NCBI GenBank assembly: GCA_000934385.1
Contig: KN880828.1
Coordinates: forward strand, 1-16,485
Origin: Cylindrobasidium torrendii FP15055 ss-10
Lineage: Eukaryota; Basidiomycota; Agaricomycetes; Agaricales; Physalacriaceae
Direction: 5' to 3'
DNA length: 16,485 bases
The position numbers and the translations under genes are program-made. The notes beneath the pieces were generated by a model. That model did not search any database and was not told where the DNA came from. It saw only the letters and a program-made list of their open reading frames with translations. This document shows positions 7,961 through 16,485 of this stretch, in pieces (within the stretch, counting starts at the first letter, position 1; each line of letters opens with the position of its first letter).

Positions 7961-10159
7961 CTACCATTCCATCCAGTCCCCGTACATGTTCGGCTTCTCC
8001 CCACGCACGAATCCCTCAAACGAACGCTTCATGACCGTCGACCAGTCCAAATCCCGCCTGTCCTGCGCAACAGTCTCCTCCACCACATCCACTGGCACTG
8101 CCCGCGCAAAGTGCTCCCCAAGGTCGGGATAGTTTCGTGAGGTATCAAACGGCTTCCATGGGCTGTGGTAGTGATACGAATACGCTCCTCGGAAGAAGCC
8201 ATCAAATCCAAGTGCTCCAGGCGCCGCGCTCATCTGAACCGGTGTTCTGAAAAAGTGGATGAACCTGCGAATGTCATGGTCAGTTACAACACGTCTGGAA
8301 GAACGTGGCAGAATACGTACGATTCAAAGTAGGGTTGTGGCGGGCGTTCCTTCTGGTATCCCTCCGTGTTCAGCCATGCCGGATCGAACAGCGCGTCGGG
8401 GATACGGTACAACAAGTTCTGGAAGTAGGCCTGATCCAAGTAGACGGATACCGACATGGGGTGGAAATCGAGCCCATTGCCCAACGCAGTGCGGAATAGG
8501 AATGTGCCCAGCGCTGAACCCTTGTGCATGCGCAGAACAGCAGTGTTGTATTTGTTGTGATACGACCAACGGTACGCGAAGGCGCCCTTCCAGCCCCAGA
8601 GATCCTCCCAGTCGCGAAGAAGAATCTGGTCCGCGTCGAGGTAGATGCCGCCAAATCGATGTGTCAGAATAAAGCGCGCCATATCCGACAAGACCGTCGA
8701 AAGTTTGTTGTAGCCGCCTTCAGTTGGAGGTGGTGCCGCAGTCGTCGTGCTCGAAGAGCTGCTGCTGCTACTGCTGCTTTCCGCCTTTTGCTCCTGCACA
8801 TGCATAACGTCTGATCCAGATTTGAACAGACTGCCCATCTTGCGCCATTCGTTCTTCAATTCGGGCACACCATCAAGCATCTCGGTTGTGTTCCAAAGTT
8901 TGAACTTGATGACATCCTTGAAGCGCGGGTGTAAGAACGGCGCCGCCCAAGGGTTTGCTTTGAGGTCGTTGAACATATCATCGAGCGCGGAAGGCGGTGG
9001 GTTGATCGAGGCAGGCGCCTGATTGAGCCAAACCCAGAACTGGGGACGACACGGTGCATCCTCCGGGTAGTCTTTGTAGTTCAGGCCAACATTCTGGGTG
9101 TAGAGGAAAGACATGAGGGTTGTGTACGGTTTGTCGTTGATAGGGCCACCCCAGAACATATGGAAGATGCGAGGGTTCTCGGGATCGCATTGGGAGTGGA
9201 TAGTCTTGTATGGGCGGTACTGTTGCACTGGCGGGAGTGAGAGTGTCTGGAATCCTCCAGTTCGCTCGATTTCCTGTAGCTGCAAAGTCGACGCGTCCAC
9301 GGGCGCGGGTCCCTCATTTTCCATGTAGATATACTTCCAGTCGTCCCAATTGCCTCTGCGGTATCGGTTCCCATTGTCCAAGCCTCCGCCAATCCGGAGA
9401 ACCTCGAGACAGTCGCGGACGAACTGAACTGAATTAGACTTTGCGTGGACACCGGACTCAGAAGACGCACCCTTCCGTCTGAGAAGTCACAATGGCGATG
9501 TATGATGTCCAAATCAACGACGCTCCCGGGAACAGGTCGTGGAGGATATGCCACGTCTGGGCGCTGCTTCGTGAGGTCCAGGTAGACGCGCTTTGGCCCA
9601 ACACCATTGGCTGTTGTAGAGTTGACATCGAGGGTACCGCGTCGCGATGGGAGCGCAGGATTTGGTGTCCGTGAGTTGAAGCCTAGTTCTGCGGGGACTG
9701 GAAAGAAGGTTAATGGGAAAGCTGGGTAAAGTTGGCCAGAAACGTACGCTGTCTCCGACTGGGCCAGTGCCCGCTGAGCACTTCCCATTCCAATATTCTT
9801 TTCAAGTCCGAGTCTGTGTATACCATATGTCCACGAGATGAGGTTGGTACAGGAATGCCTTTGTTTGAGGGACCGCGGGGAGTGGCCAGGAAAACATAGA
9901 GCAAGATGAATGCGAGGCAGAAACCAGCCAGGATCCGTTTGCGTGCCAATAGAGGTGGTAATCGTCGCGGATTTAAAGTCCATATTCGTAGAGCGCGTTT
10001 TGACACGCCTGGGATGGGAACAGAGTAGGAAACAAATAGCGGGGCAGGTGCGCCATGTCCACCAGTCAGAAGGTACTTTTCTTCCACCGCTGAGCTGTAG
10101 TGTGGTATCCCGATAGTGATGCGTGAGCGCGTGCGTTCGTGTCGTGCCGGAAACGACAT
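7961..10159 (-). CDS. type II membrane glycosyltransferase with DXD motif (GT32-like), 4 exons
   Basis: This is a predicted Golgi or ER glycosyltransferase of 681 residues. The exons are 10159-9748, 9697-9471, 9423-8321 and 8264-7961, with introns of 50, 47 and 56 nt. A cytosolic basic N-terminus precedes one signal-anchor helix (about 76-92, ILAGFCLAFILLYVFLA), giving type II topology. The luminal part has IFHMFWGGP (299-307) and FWVWLN. The signature MARFILTHRFGGIYLDAD follows, with the nucleotide-sugar/metal-binding DAD at 476-478. This matches the DXD-containing sugar-binding family (Gly_transf_sug type) found in fungal mannosyl- and inositolphosphoceramide-sugar transferases. A run of about ten serines followed by Thr/Ala/Pro (429-446) lies just before the DXD region. 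Donor and acceptor substrates cannot be told. I chose ATG 10159 as the first ATG in this frame; the frame stays open upstream only from a GTG. Confidence 0.87.
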
Positions 10160-10812
10160 CGCAGACAGACAAATGGACGGACTTGGGCGCTGCAATTGGG
10201 CGTCGTCGTGAAAGTTGGCTGCAAGAACGCGCAACACTGCACCAACCGAAATTGATCAATGACGCTCCACTGATCGTCCGCTAAATGGGGAAGAGTACGT
10301 GGCCGACCGACTCCGCAAATCAGTTCTGTGTGCGCCCGCCCGCCCGCCCATCACGGCGGGCACAGCGCTGAACATGGCGGAAAAGAATAACAAAAAAATC
10401 TGCGAAACATCGCTCGTTCTCTCGCAGTCGTTCTGTGCTCTCCCGCAGCGTCAAAGGTCCCGAAAATTCGGCAAACCACGCCCTGCTGCGCATTGACGTC
10501 TGGCGCCACATAGACCAAATTTGGACCAATGCCTCGTCAACGTTCTTTAATTCCCGATATTGGCCGCGCAGCAAATGCCAAAGAGGGTGCTAAGAGCGGA
10601 AGAGAGCATAGACGATGGCGGTGGAGAAAGAGGACGGCGCCACTGGTTTAATAAGACATGTCCGGCTGTACTATTAATGCGTGTATGTAAGGCTGCCGTT
10701 TGCACAAAACGAGCTGATGCGAAGGAAGCTTAACAAGGGGATATAATGCAGTCTAAAGCTAAGAAAGTGGGTACACAAAGATGTCACAGAAATGTTCACA
10801 ACACCCTATAGA
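10160..10812. other. intergenic region between CDC20 3' end and glycosyltransferase 5' end
   Basis: These 653 bases hold the 3' flank of CDC20 (minus strand, stop at 10813) and the promoter and leader of the glycosyltransferase. A short tandem (CCCG) tract at about 10334-10348, followed by a GGCGGGC segment, could form a small GC hairpin. No gene or RNA is recognised. Confidence 0.45.
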
Positions 10813-12605
10813 TCACCGAATCGACATCACACCCGAACGCGTCGTGTTGAGCGTCCTATCGTCAAACTCCAGCGCGCTCTTCTTCTTCTTCCCAGCCGCG
10901 CTCGGGGCCTCCCAGATTTTCCAAAACTTGAGCGATTCGTCTCCTCCACCAGTCAAAACAACGTCGCCCGCAGGAGAAACACAACTGAAGAGCACACGCG
11001 AGTCATGAGCGTCGCGGATTTCAGCAACGCGCTCCATGCTCGGATAGGCGTGCACCATGATAGCATTCGTCGGGTAGCCATGGGTCGAAAGTATCTCCTT
11101 TTTGTGCGGCGACCACTGGAGGGTGCTGATCTGAGCCGGAGTCTTCTGAGAGTGTACACGTGCGCCAGTGTTGACATTCCAGATATGCATAGTAGCATCG
11201 TTTGTACCACCGCCAGTGGCGAGCAGTGAAGGCTGCCATGGACACCAAGCAAGCGCCTGACAATATCATGAGAGAAAGAACGTATAAGGAAGATTGCAAT
11301 TTACCTTGACCGCCGCTGTGTGATTCCGTTTAACCCACTTCGCCTTTCCCTGAGCATTCTCTCCTACGTCTCCCAAGCGCCCATCCCAGACATTGACAAC
11401 ATTGTCATTTCCGCCACTAGCCAACAACTCCCCGTCGCTTCTCCACTTGAGCCCACAAACTTCACCGGTGTGTCCAAGCAGTTCCATGACTTTATGCTTA
11501 CCGATGCGTACGTCGTGATGCCAGATGCTGCCGTCCGCGCACCCAGAGGTAAGAATATGTTCGCTCCAGGACAAACAAGCCACTTGTCCCTGGTGACCAG
11601 TCATGTTGCGCATACGCTGTCCGGATTCCACGTCGTAAAGCTGGACGTCACCATTGCAAAGACCGATGCCAACATATGCTCCGTCGTTCGACATCTCGAC
11701 GCTGGACGGATAGAGGCCCTCGGGCGCATCCGCCAACGCGCTGACATCGCCCGTCTCAGCATACCAAATGTAGGTGCTCTGTCCGAGTGCAACAGCGACC
11801 GTGTTCTGGCTGGACCAGCTAACCAAGTTAAGGTAGAAGTCATCCATGAGGTTGACGGCTGACAGCACGCGTTCGGGCTGGCTGGAGATTTTGCGCGACT
11901 TGCTGCTGACAGCGCCCGTAGAAGTAGCAATCGAGTTGGGACGAGAAGCATAGAGCGGTTTGGCGTGGTCGCGCTGCAGCGCAAGGCCTTTGTCTGAGCT
12001 CGCGGCAGGCGGCGGTTCGTGGAAGCTAAGGATGCGTCGGTTGAGTGGCACGCCCGTGGCGTCCGCGAGGCGGGCGGTATGACCAGGAGACGCCGTCTGA
12101 GGTTGTATGTGCATCTTCTCGAAACCTGCAACAACGTCCTTCTCCATATCGCGCGTAGTGATAAACCGGTCAGACTGATCAAACCCTGCCCGGCTCTAGA
12201 AATGAAAAATAAGTCAGTGTGTAAAAGTCCAGACGGAAAACGCACTGGGGTAGACTTTGAGCGTTTCAGCTCTGGTTTCTGGGCGGGCTCCTTGCTTGCC
12301 ACCACGTCCATCATCCTCCGGCTTGACTCAATGTCGCCTTTCTTGATTACCCCCGACGCCGCCTGTCGGCCTAGGTCGGCGTGCGAGGGTTTCTTCGTGG
12401 GGGAGGCAGGCCGAGAATGGGAGGCAGCCGTTGCAGAAATGAAGGGATTCGACATATCAAAGCGTTCTGTCCGCGTCTTCGATTTGGATCGTTTCTTCGT
12501 CGGCGATGCCATCGACATCTGGTTCATGGCGTTGTAGAGTGCTGGTGTAATAGGCGTCTTCACTTCAGAGCGCGCGCGCATTCGACTAGGCGTCTTGGGT
12601 TGCAT
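10813..12605 (-). CDS. CDC20: CDC20/Slp1, WD40 activator of the anaphase-promoting complex, 3 exons
   Basis: This gene encodes the mitotic co-activator that recruits substrates to the APC/C ubiquitin ligase and is the target of the spindle checkpoint. The exons are 12605-12246, 12195-11305 and 11256-10813, with introns of 50 and 48 nt, giving 564 residues. The basic, Ser/Pro-rich N-terminus carries a C-box-like motif DRFITTR (129-135) and LNRRILSF (about 171-178). PERVLSAVNLMDDFYLNLVSWSS begins at about 227 and leads into a seven-bladed WD40 propeller. The propeller includes GHTGEVCGLKWRSDG, LASGGNDN and AWCPWQPSLLATGGGTND, strong fizzy-family signatures closest in pattern to fission yeast Slp1. 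The protein ends in Ile-Arg, the IR tail that docks on APC/C. I see no KEN box. CDC20 is preferred over CDH1 because the Slp1-type blade sequences match better. Confidence 0.93.
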
Positions 12606-13124
12606 GTTGGCTGTGCGGTGGATGTTGGATGCAGAAAGGAGAGAAATGTCGTTTCTAAAACATACACGTGATCGTGCAGCATGGCTTCCACGATCGTGGC
12701 ACTGGGCATGTCGCTGCTCGCAACTTACTAAGTATTACTATTCAGTTACTATTGGACCTGGGATAATGAAGCGCTCCAGTATTATGGTAGTGATCCCGGG
12801 CGACAAACTGGACTTCCTAGCCATCGGCAAGAACAGAGTAGTTACTGGTGGGCGAATTCAGCATCTTCCAAATGCTGTCCAATGTCGACAATGTCAAATT
12901 TGCCTGGAGCTACTATGTTACCTCAAGAAGATATATAATAGTCCAACAAGCTCGCCTATCGTCAAGGCTTGCTCATAAGATCAAGATATTGTGGATTACT
13001 GGCACCTATCGTGCACTTACGCTACAACTAAAACGGTTGCCCCTACGGGCACATAAATCTACATAAGTCAAAAGAGAGAGATGCTAATATATCCAATTCA
13101 ACCACCAAGCGCAAATATTTGTCC
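12606..13124. other. intergenic region between AT-hook gene 3' end and CDC20 5' end
   Basis: These 519 bases contain the 3' flank of the AT-hook gene and the promoter and leader of CDC20; both genes are on the minus strand. A TATATA run near 12940-12946 is too far from the CDC20 ATG to be a clear core element. I see no coding region or RNA gene. Confidence 0.45.
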
Positions 13125-15734
13125 TCAAACGACAAAGACATTCTCCTTCACCACCTTATACTCTTTCAGCTTCTCGAAATACGCAAGTCGTTCTTCCTTC
13201 TCCCTCTCATACCTCTAGCGTGGTATCAATATCAAGGCTTGCCAAACTCAAGACGGGAGACGTACCTCGTCCAAATCTTCTTCTGGGTCTTTCATAGGAG
13301 CCTTCCCCTTCCCACGTCGCCTCTTGCGCCGAACCGCCCCCTGCTCATCGTCCGAGTCGTCATCGTCGCCGCGCTTGCGTGTCCGACGTCTCGGGAGAAC
13401 CGACTCCCACTCCTTCTCAATCCTTGTCGCGTTCATCTTGCGCGACCTGCGAGCCTTAGGCGGCGGCGTATCCTCCTCTTGCTCTTCTTCTTCTTCCTCC
13501 TCCTGCTCTTCCTCATCTTCATCTGCCTCCGCATCCTGATCATGTTCCTCAAGCTCCTCCTCCAACGCAGTATCCGACGGAATAGGCGAAGCCGCAACTT
13601 TCAAAACCTCTGATGTGCCTGCTTCAGACTCATCGTCAACACCGCTGAGTCGTCTGCGAGTCGAAGAACCGAGCTTAACAGGCGATGGCGAACCACTCGG
13701 TTCTCGAGCCCGTTGGACATGCACAGGCGTCTGGGTGCCCATGCCAGGCCGAATGGGCGTCACCATATGTGGCCGCGAGGGCGTACGCGGATAATGCTTC
13801 TCCTTGCGCTGTGGTGTCGCTTCCACTAGCACAAGGTCACGTAGCACAGGCCGGTTGGCCTTCAGTGCGCGTTCAACGCGTCCGAAACCAAACGGATCGT
13901 TAGGTGAGCTGGCTTCTTCATCTTCCTCGGGATCGTTGCTGACGCTATGGAATGTCCTATCGAGATCGTCCTTCAGAATGGCAGATTCATTGGGAATGTC
14001 ATCTTCGTGTGCCCAGAACTCATCCATGGGACGACCCGCAAAACGAGATGAAGAGGGCGAAAAAGCAATGGGAGAGGACGGAGGCAATGGACTGTGGAAT
14101 GCCAATTGACCAGGCGAAGGTTCATCGTCTGGGGGCGGAATTGGAGAGGGAGGCGCCTTCTGCTTGCCCTTGAGCTTCGCAGCGAGCATGCCCTTGGGAG
14201 GGCGTCCACGACGCCGTGGCAATGGAGTAGCCTGGACTTCGTTCTCTTCGGACAGCCGCGCGCGCTTTCTCGGGGGCGGGGACGATTCATCTGGACCCAC
14301 GTCCTCAACGTGCGTATCCGCAATGCCCGTGTTCGATGATCTCTCCTGTTGCGTCGGGGATAATTGCGGCGCAGGTTCATTTTCATCGGATGCTTCCACA
14401 TCTTCTTGCTCTTCGACTGACGCCTTCGATGGACGTCCCCGTTTCCGTGGTGCTGAAACTTTCGTCTGCACTTCCTCATCATCATCATCGACCTCTTCAT
14501 CGACCTTCGTCTTCGAAGGTCGCCCACGTTTCCTCTGAACTGGCACTTCCCCGTCGCTCTCTTGCCTAGCCACAGACTCTACATCGTCGCGCACTTTCGC
14601 TGGACGTCCACGCTTTTGGGTAAGAGAAGTTTCTGCACTGGGTTCGTCGTGCGTTTCCTCCTCTTGCACCTCGACCTGTGCTCTCGGTGGGCGGCCTCGC
14701 TTTCTGGGTGCTGATGTCTTCTCGATAGGTTCTTGCACTTCAATCCGAGCTTTGGGAGGTCGTCCACGCTTCCGTGGTGGCTCTGAGGCCGGCTCACCAA
14801 GCGTATCCTCCTGCTGAGGCTCAGGTCGAATCTTGCGGGGGCGCCCACGTTTTCGGGGTGCGGCATTGTCTTCAGCATCTTCTTGAACCTCTGGCTCTGG
14901 TTCAACGCGCGGTTTCGCTGGTCGACCCCGTTTGCGTGGCGTAGGGTCTTCGACCTCAGCATCTGTCTGAATAGTATCCTGTTCAGGACGCACTTTGCGA
15001 GGTCGCCCACGTTTCCGCGGGGTGGGAATCACTGGGCTAACGGTAATCTCCTCATCGAGCTCGCTTGTCGGTTGTCCTGGCATGTCCTCATCGAGATCTC
15101 GAGTGTCGGGTTTGGCTTTCGGTGGGCGGCCGCGTTTCCGCGGTGCCGGTGCAGCTGGCTCGGCGAGACTAGGTTCACGAGTAGACTCTGCAAGGTCCTC
15201 CTGCTCTTGTTGTTGTCTCACTTGACGTCCACGGTTGAGCATAGGGAGAGCGACTTCGACTGGGCGATGCGCGCGCGGCTGGGTTACTGAGGATGTCTCT
15301 GAAGGGTCCTTTTCAGCACTGTCGTCCAGACCATTTGCTTGGGGGAGTTGGCGTTTTCGCAAGGGAATCGAGACTTCGACTCTACGATGCAGTCGCGTCG
15401 GTGCTGGGGGATCTGAATCCTGTTCGTCATTTTCTTCTGGACTTTGGGGGCGCTCGTCAGGCTGCGACTTTGAAGTGGGCGGCGTAATGTAGGCTTTTGT
15501 CTGTTTTCGTCCCGCTGTTGACCTGCTACGCGACGTCGCACCTTGCGTTTCCGCTGCCCTACTAGGACCTGCGCGCGGTGGTCTTCCTCTTCTCGTAGTC
15601 TTTGTCTCTTTCAAGCCCTGCTCCTCGCCCGCTGCTGTCTGCTTGTCCCCTCTGCGCGATGATGACGAACGCGTGAGCCTTGGCGCGTCGTCGGACGTTT
15701 CAGTGCGTGTCGAGCGTGACGCTTTTGGAGGCAT
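13125..15734 (-). CDS. multi-AT-hook chromatin protein, 2 exons
   Basis: This 852-residue protein is predicted to bind the minor groove of AT-rich DNA in the nucleus. The exons are 15734-13266 and 13214-13125, with one GT-AG intron of 51 nt. Eleven RGRP cores are present: one near residues 48-53 and ten between about 199 and 515. Most take the form PRKRGRPxK and are separated by acidic 15-40 residue spacers. A degenerate PPRKRARL lies near 487-494. Two related segments, HRRVEVSIP (about 116-124) and HRPVEVALP (about 156-164), look duplicated. The C-terminal half is Pro/Ser-rich with SP and TP sites, then a long Glu/Asp run, then basic clusters. Exon 2 adds 29 residues, RYEREKEERLAYFEKLKEYK and on to ENVFVV, probably a helix. 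Reading through the intron would instead give a five-residue end. The specific function is unknown; a role in chromatin architecture or transcription is inferred from the AT-hooks. Confidence 0.85.
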
Positions 15735-16485
15735 AACGGTGACTTTTAGTCAAGTCAATTGTCGATGGTGGCAGAAGGCAAAGTGATGGGAAAGATCGTC
15801 ATCGTGTCGGTCCCATCCGTGATCCGCGTCACGTGCTAATTAAGACTCATCAACAAACAGGGCCATTTGTGCTTCTACGACCTTTCTATCGTTGCAGGGC
15901 CACCAGGGCTCTCTCCCTATTCATAAAACCACCTACATAATTTGCTTCACGAAACTGGACCTTGCATGTAAACACGGCTTGTCATCCTTTTGGTTCTCAG
16001 TTCAATTCGGCCTTGAACCCTGCCCGCCGCCCACTTCCTCTTATGCGTTTGCCGATTCCTGGCACCTGTGGACCACAAGTCTAGACGCTGGATGCCAAGT
16101 ATCTGCTGTCGCTGCTACCGCCGCCATTGGCAGCGTCGTCTCGTCCAAGTGCACTTTGCATGGAGTACTCAAGTCTTGTACTACGAAGCGGCCATTCTCT
16201 AAATGCCGCGACTAAGTGAAGGTGTGGTATCTGTGGATCCTGCTATTTCTTCTACCTGGTGACTTCCGTCCATCTTCGTATATTGGATGTGCGGGACCAA
16301 GAGGGACGTGATCGGCCGATAACGGACAGAGATCATCAGGTAGGGTGTCGACCACCCCCCCATATATCGGGTAATTCACGTGTCCGGCAACTCGGCTGTC
16401 CTTGATTGCCGCGAGCACGGCACTCAACGCGACTCTGCTAAATCTCAGGTTTATCGTCGTTTCAAGCTATAAACCAGCAGTAATC
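15735..16485. other. region upstream of the AT-hook gene to window end
   Basis: These 751 bases hold the promoter of the AT-hook gene and unassigned sequence to the edge. Open frames at 15892-16215 (+) and 16212-16427 (-) have no family motif and mixed codon use, so I do not call them. A TATAAA at about 16469-16474 could belong to a + strand gene beyond the window. Confidence 0.4.
15829..15835. promoter_or_regulatory. TCACGTG E-box candidate upstream of the AT-hook gene
   Basis: TCACGTG is the typical site for bHLH factors such as Cbf1 in fungi. It lies about 95 nt upstream of the ATG at 15734, a reasonable promoter position. Function is inferred from the motif only. Confidence 0.35.

Noticed and set aside
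8284..9381. This open frame read as a complete single-exon protein
   Set aside because: It starts from a TTG, lacks the membrane anchor and the C-terminal block, and joins cleanly to flanking exons of the 7961-10159 gene.
9081..10259. Long minus-strand open frame of 392 codons over the glycosyltransferase
   Set aside because: Only its middle part (9471-9697) is true coding sequence (exon 2). The rest is out of frame with the anchor helix and the DXD domain.
10331..10370. GC-rich (CCCG) repeat with a possible hairpin as a regulatory RNA or terminator
   Set aside because: It is very short, with no other support, and fungal genes do not use intrinsic terminators of this kind.
13119..15492. Many + strand open frames rich in Ser, Leu and Arg over the AT-hook gene
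   Set aside because: They are antisense shadows of the repeated Arg/Glu/Pro codons of the real gene.
15892..16215. 107-codon open frame on the + strand, possible small cysteine-containing protein
   Set aside because: No signal peptide, no family pattern (not a hydrophobin cysteine layout), poor codon pattern and no supporting neighbours.
16212..16427. 71-codon open frame on the minus strand near the window edge
   Set aside because: The sequence is readable but has no motif, no clear start context and mixed third-position use. It could be part of a gene outside the window, but this cannot be supported.
1..16485. Search by eye for tRNA, rRNA, CRISPR arrays, transposon ends or long terminal repeats
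   Set aside because: No cloverleaf-like B-box context, spaced repeats, terminal inverted repeats or transposase/polymerase motifs were seen on either strand.

Overview
The window looks like nuclear DNA from a filamentous basidiomycete, probably an Agaricomycete, although the species cannot be named from the sequence. The evidence is seven protein-coding genes cut by about 36 very short introns. Nearly all are 44-65 nt, with GTRNGT-type donors such as GTGCGT, GTACGT and GTATGT. I rebuilt exon chains by hand from frame continuity, splice signals and conserved family motifs; none has been checked against transcripts.

Layout, left to right. (1) 162-1298 (+) encodes a 3-hydroxyacyl-CoA (3-hydroxybutyryl-CoA) dehydrogenase with six exons. 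One of its introns has no usable AG acceptor at the expected place. (2) 1698-5306 (-) encodes a secreted alpha-1,3-glucanase (glycoside hydrolase family 71) followed by a Ser/Thr linker and three WSC domains. It has about 20 exons, including inferred 10-nt and 4-nt microexons. (3) 6059-about 6978 (+) is an unrecognised small protein with a basic N-terminus and a hydrophobic C-terminus; its last exon is uncertain. (4) 7205-7681 (+) is RPB10, the 78-residue zinc subunit shared by RNA polymerases I, II and III. Its first exon appears to be the ATG alone. (5) 7961-10159 (-) is a type II membrane glycosyltransferase with a DXD motif. (6) 10813-12605 (-) is the APC/C activator CDC20/Slp1, a WD40 protein. 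(7) 13125-15734 (-) is an 852-residue protein with eleven AT-hook cores and a short conserved-looking C-terminal exon.

The genes do not form one pathway. The glucanase and the glycosyltransferase both fit cell-wall or secretory-pathway biology. RPB10, CDC20 and the AT-hook protein are nuclear or cell-cycle functions, and the dehydrogenase is fatty-acid/ketone-body metabolism. This is an ordinary gene-dense fungal locus. I see no transposon, CRISPR array, tRNA or rRNA. The main points of interest are in gene structure: microexons, an ATG-only exon and a possible GT-TG intron. The AT-hook array and a non-consensus C-box in CDC20 are also worth a look.
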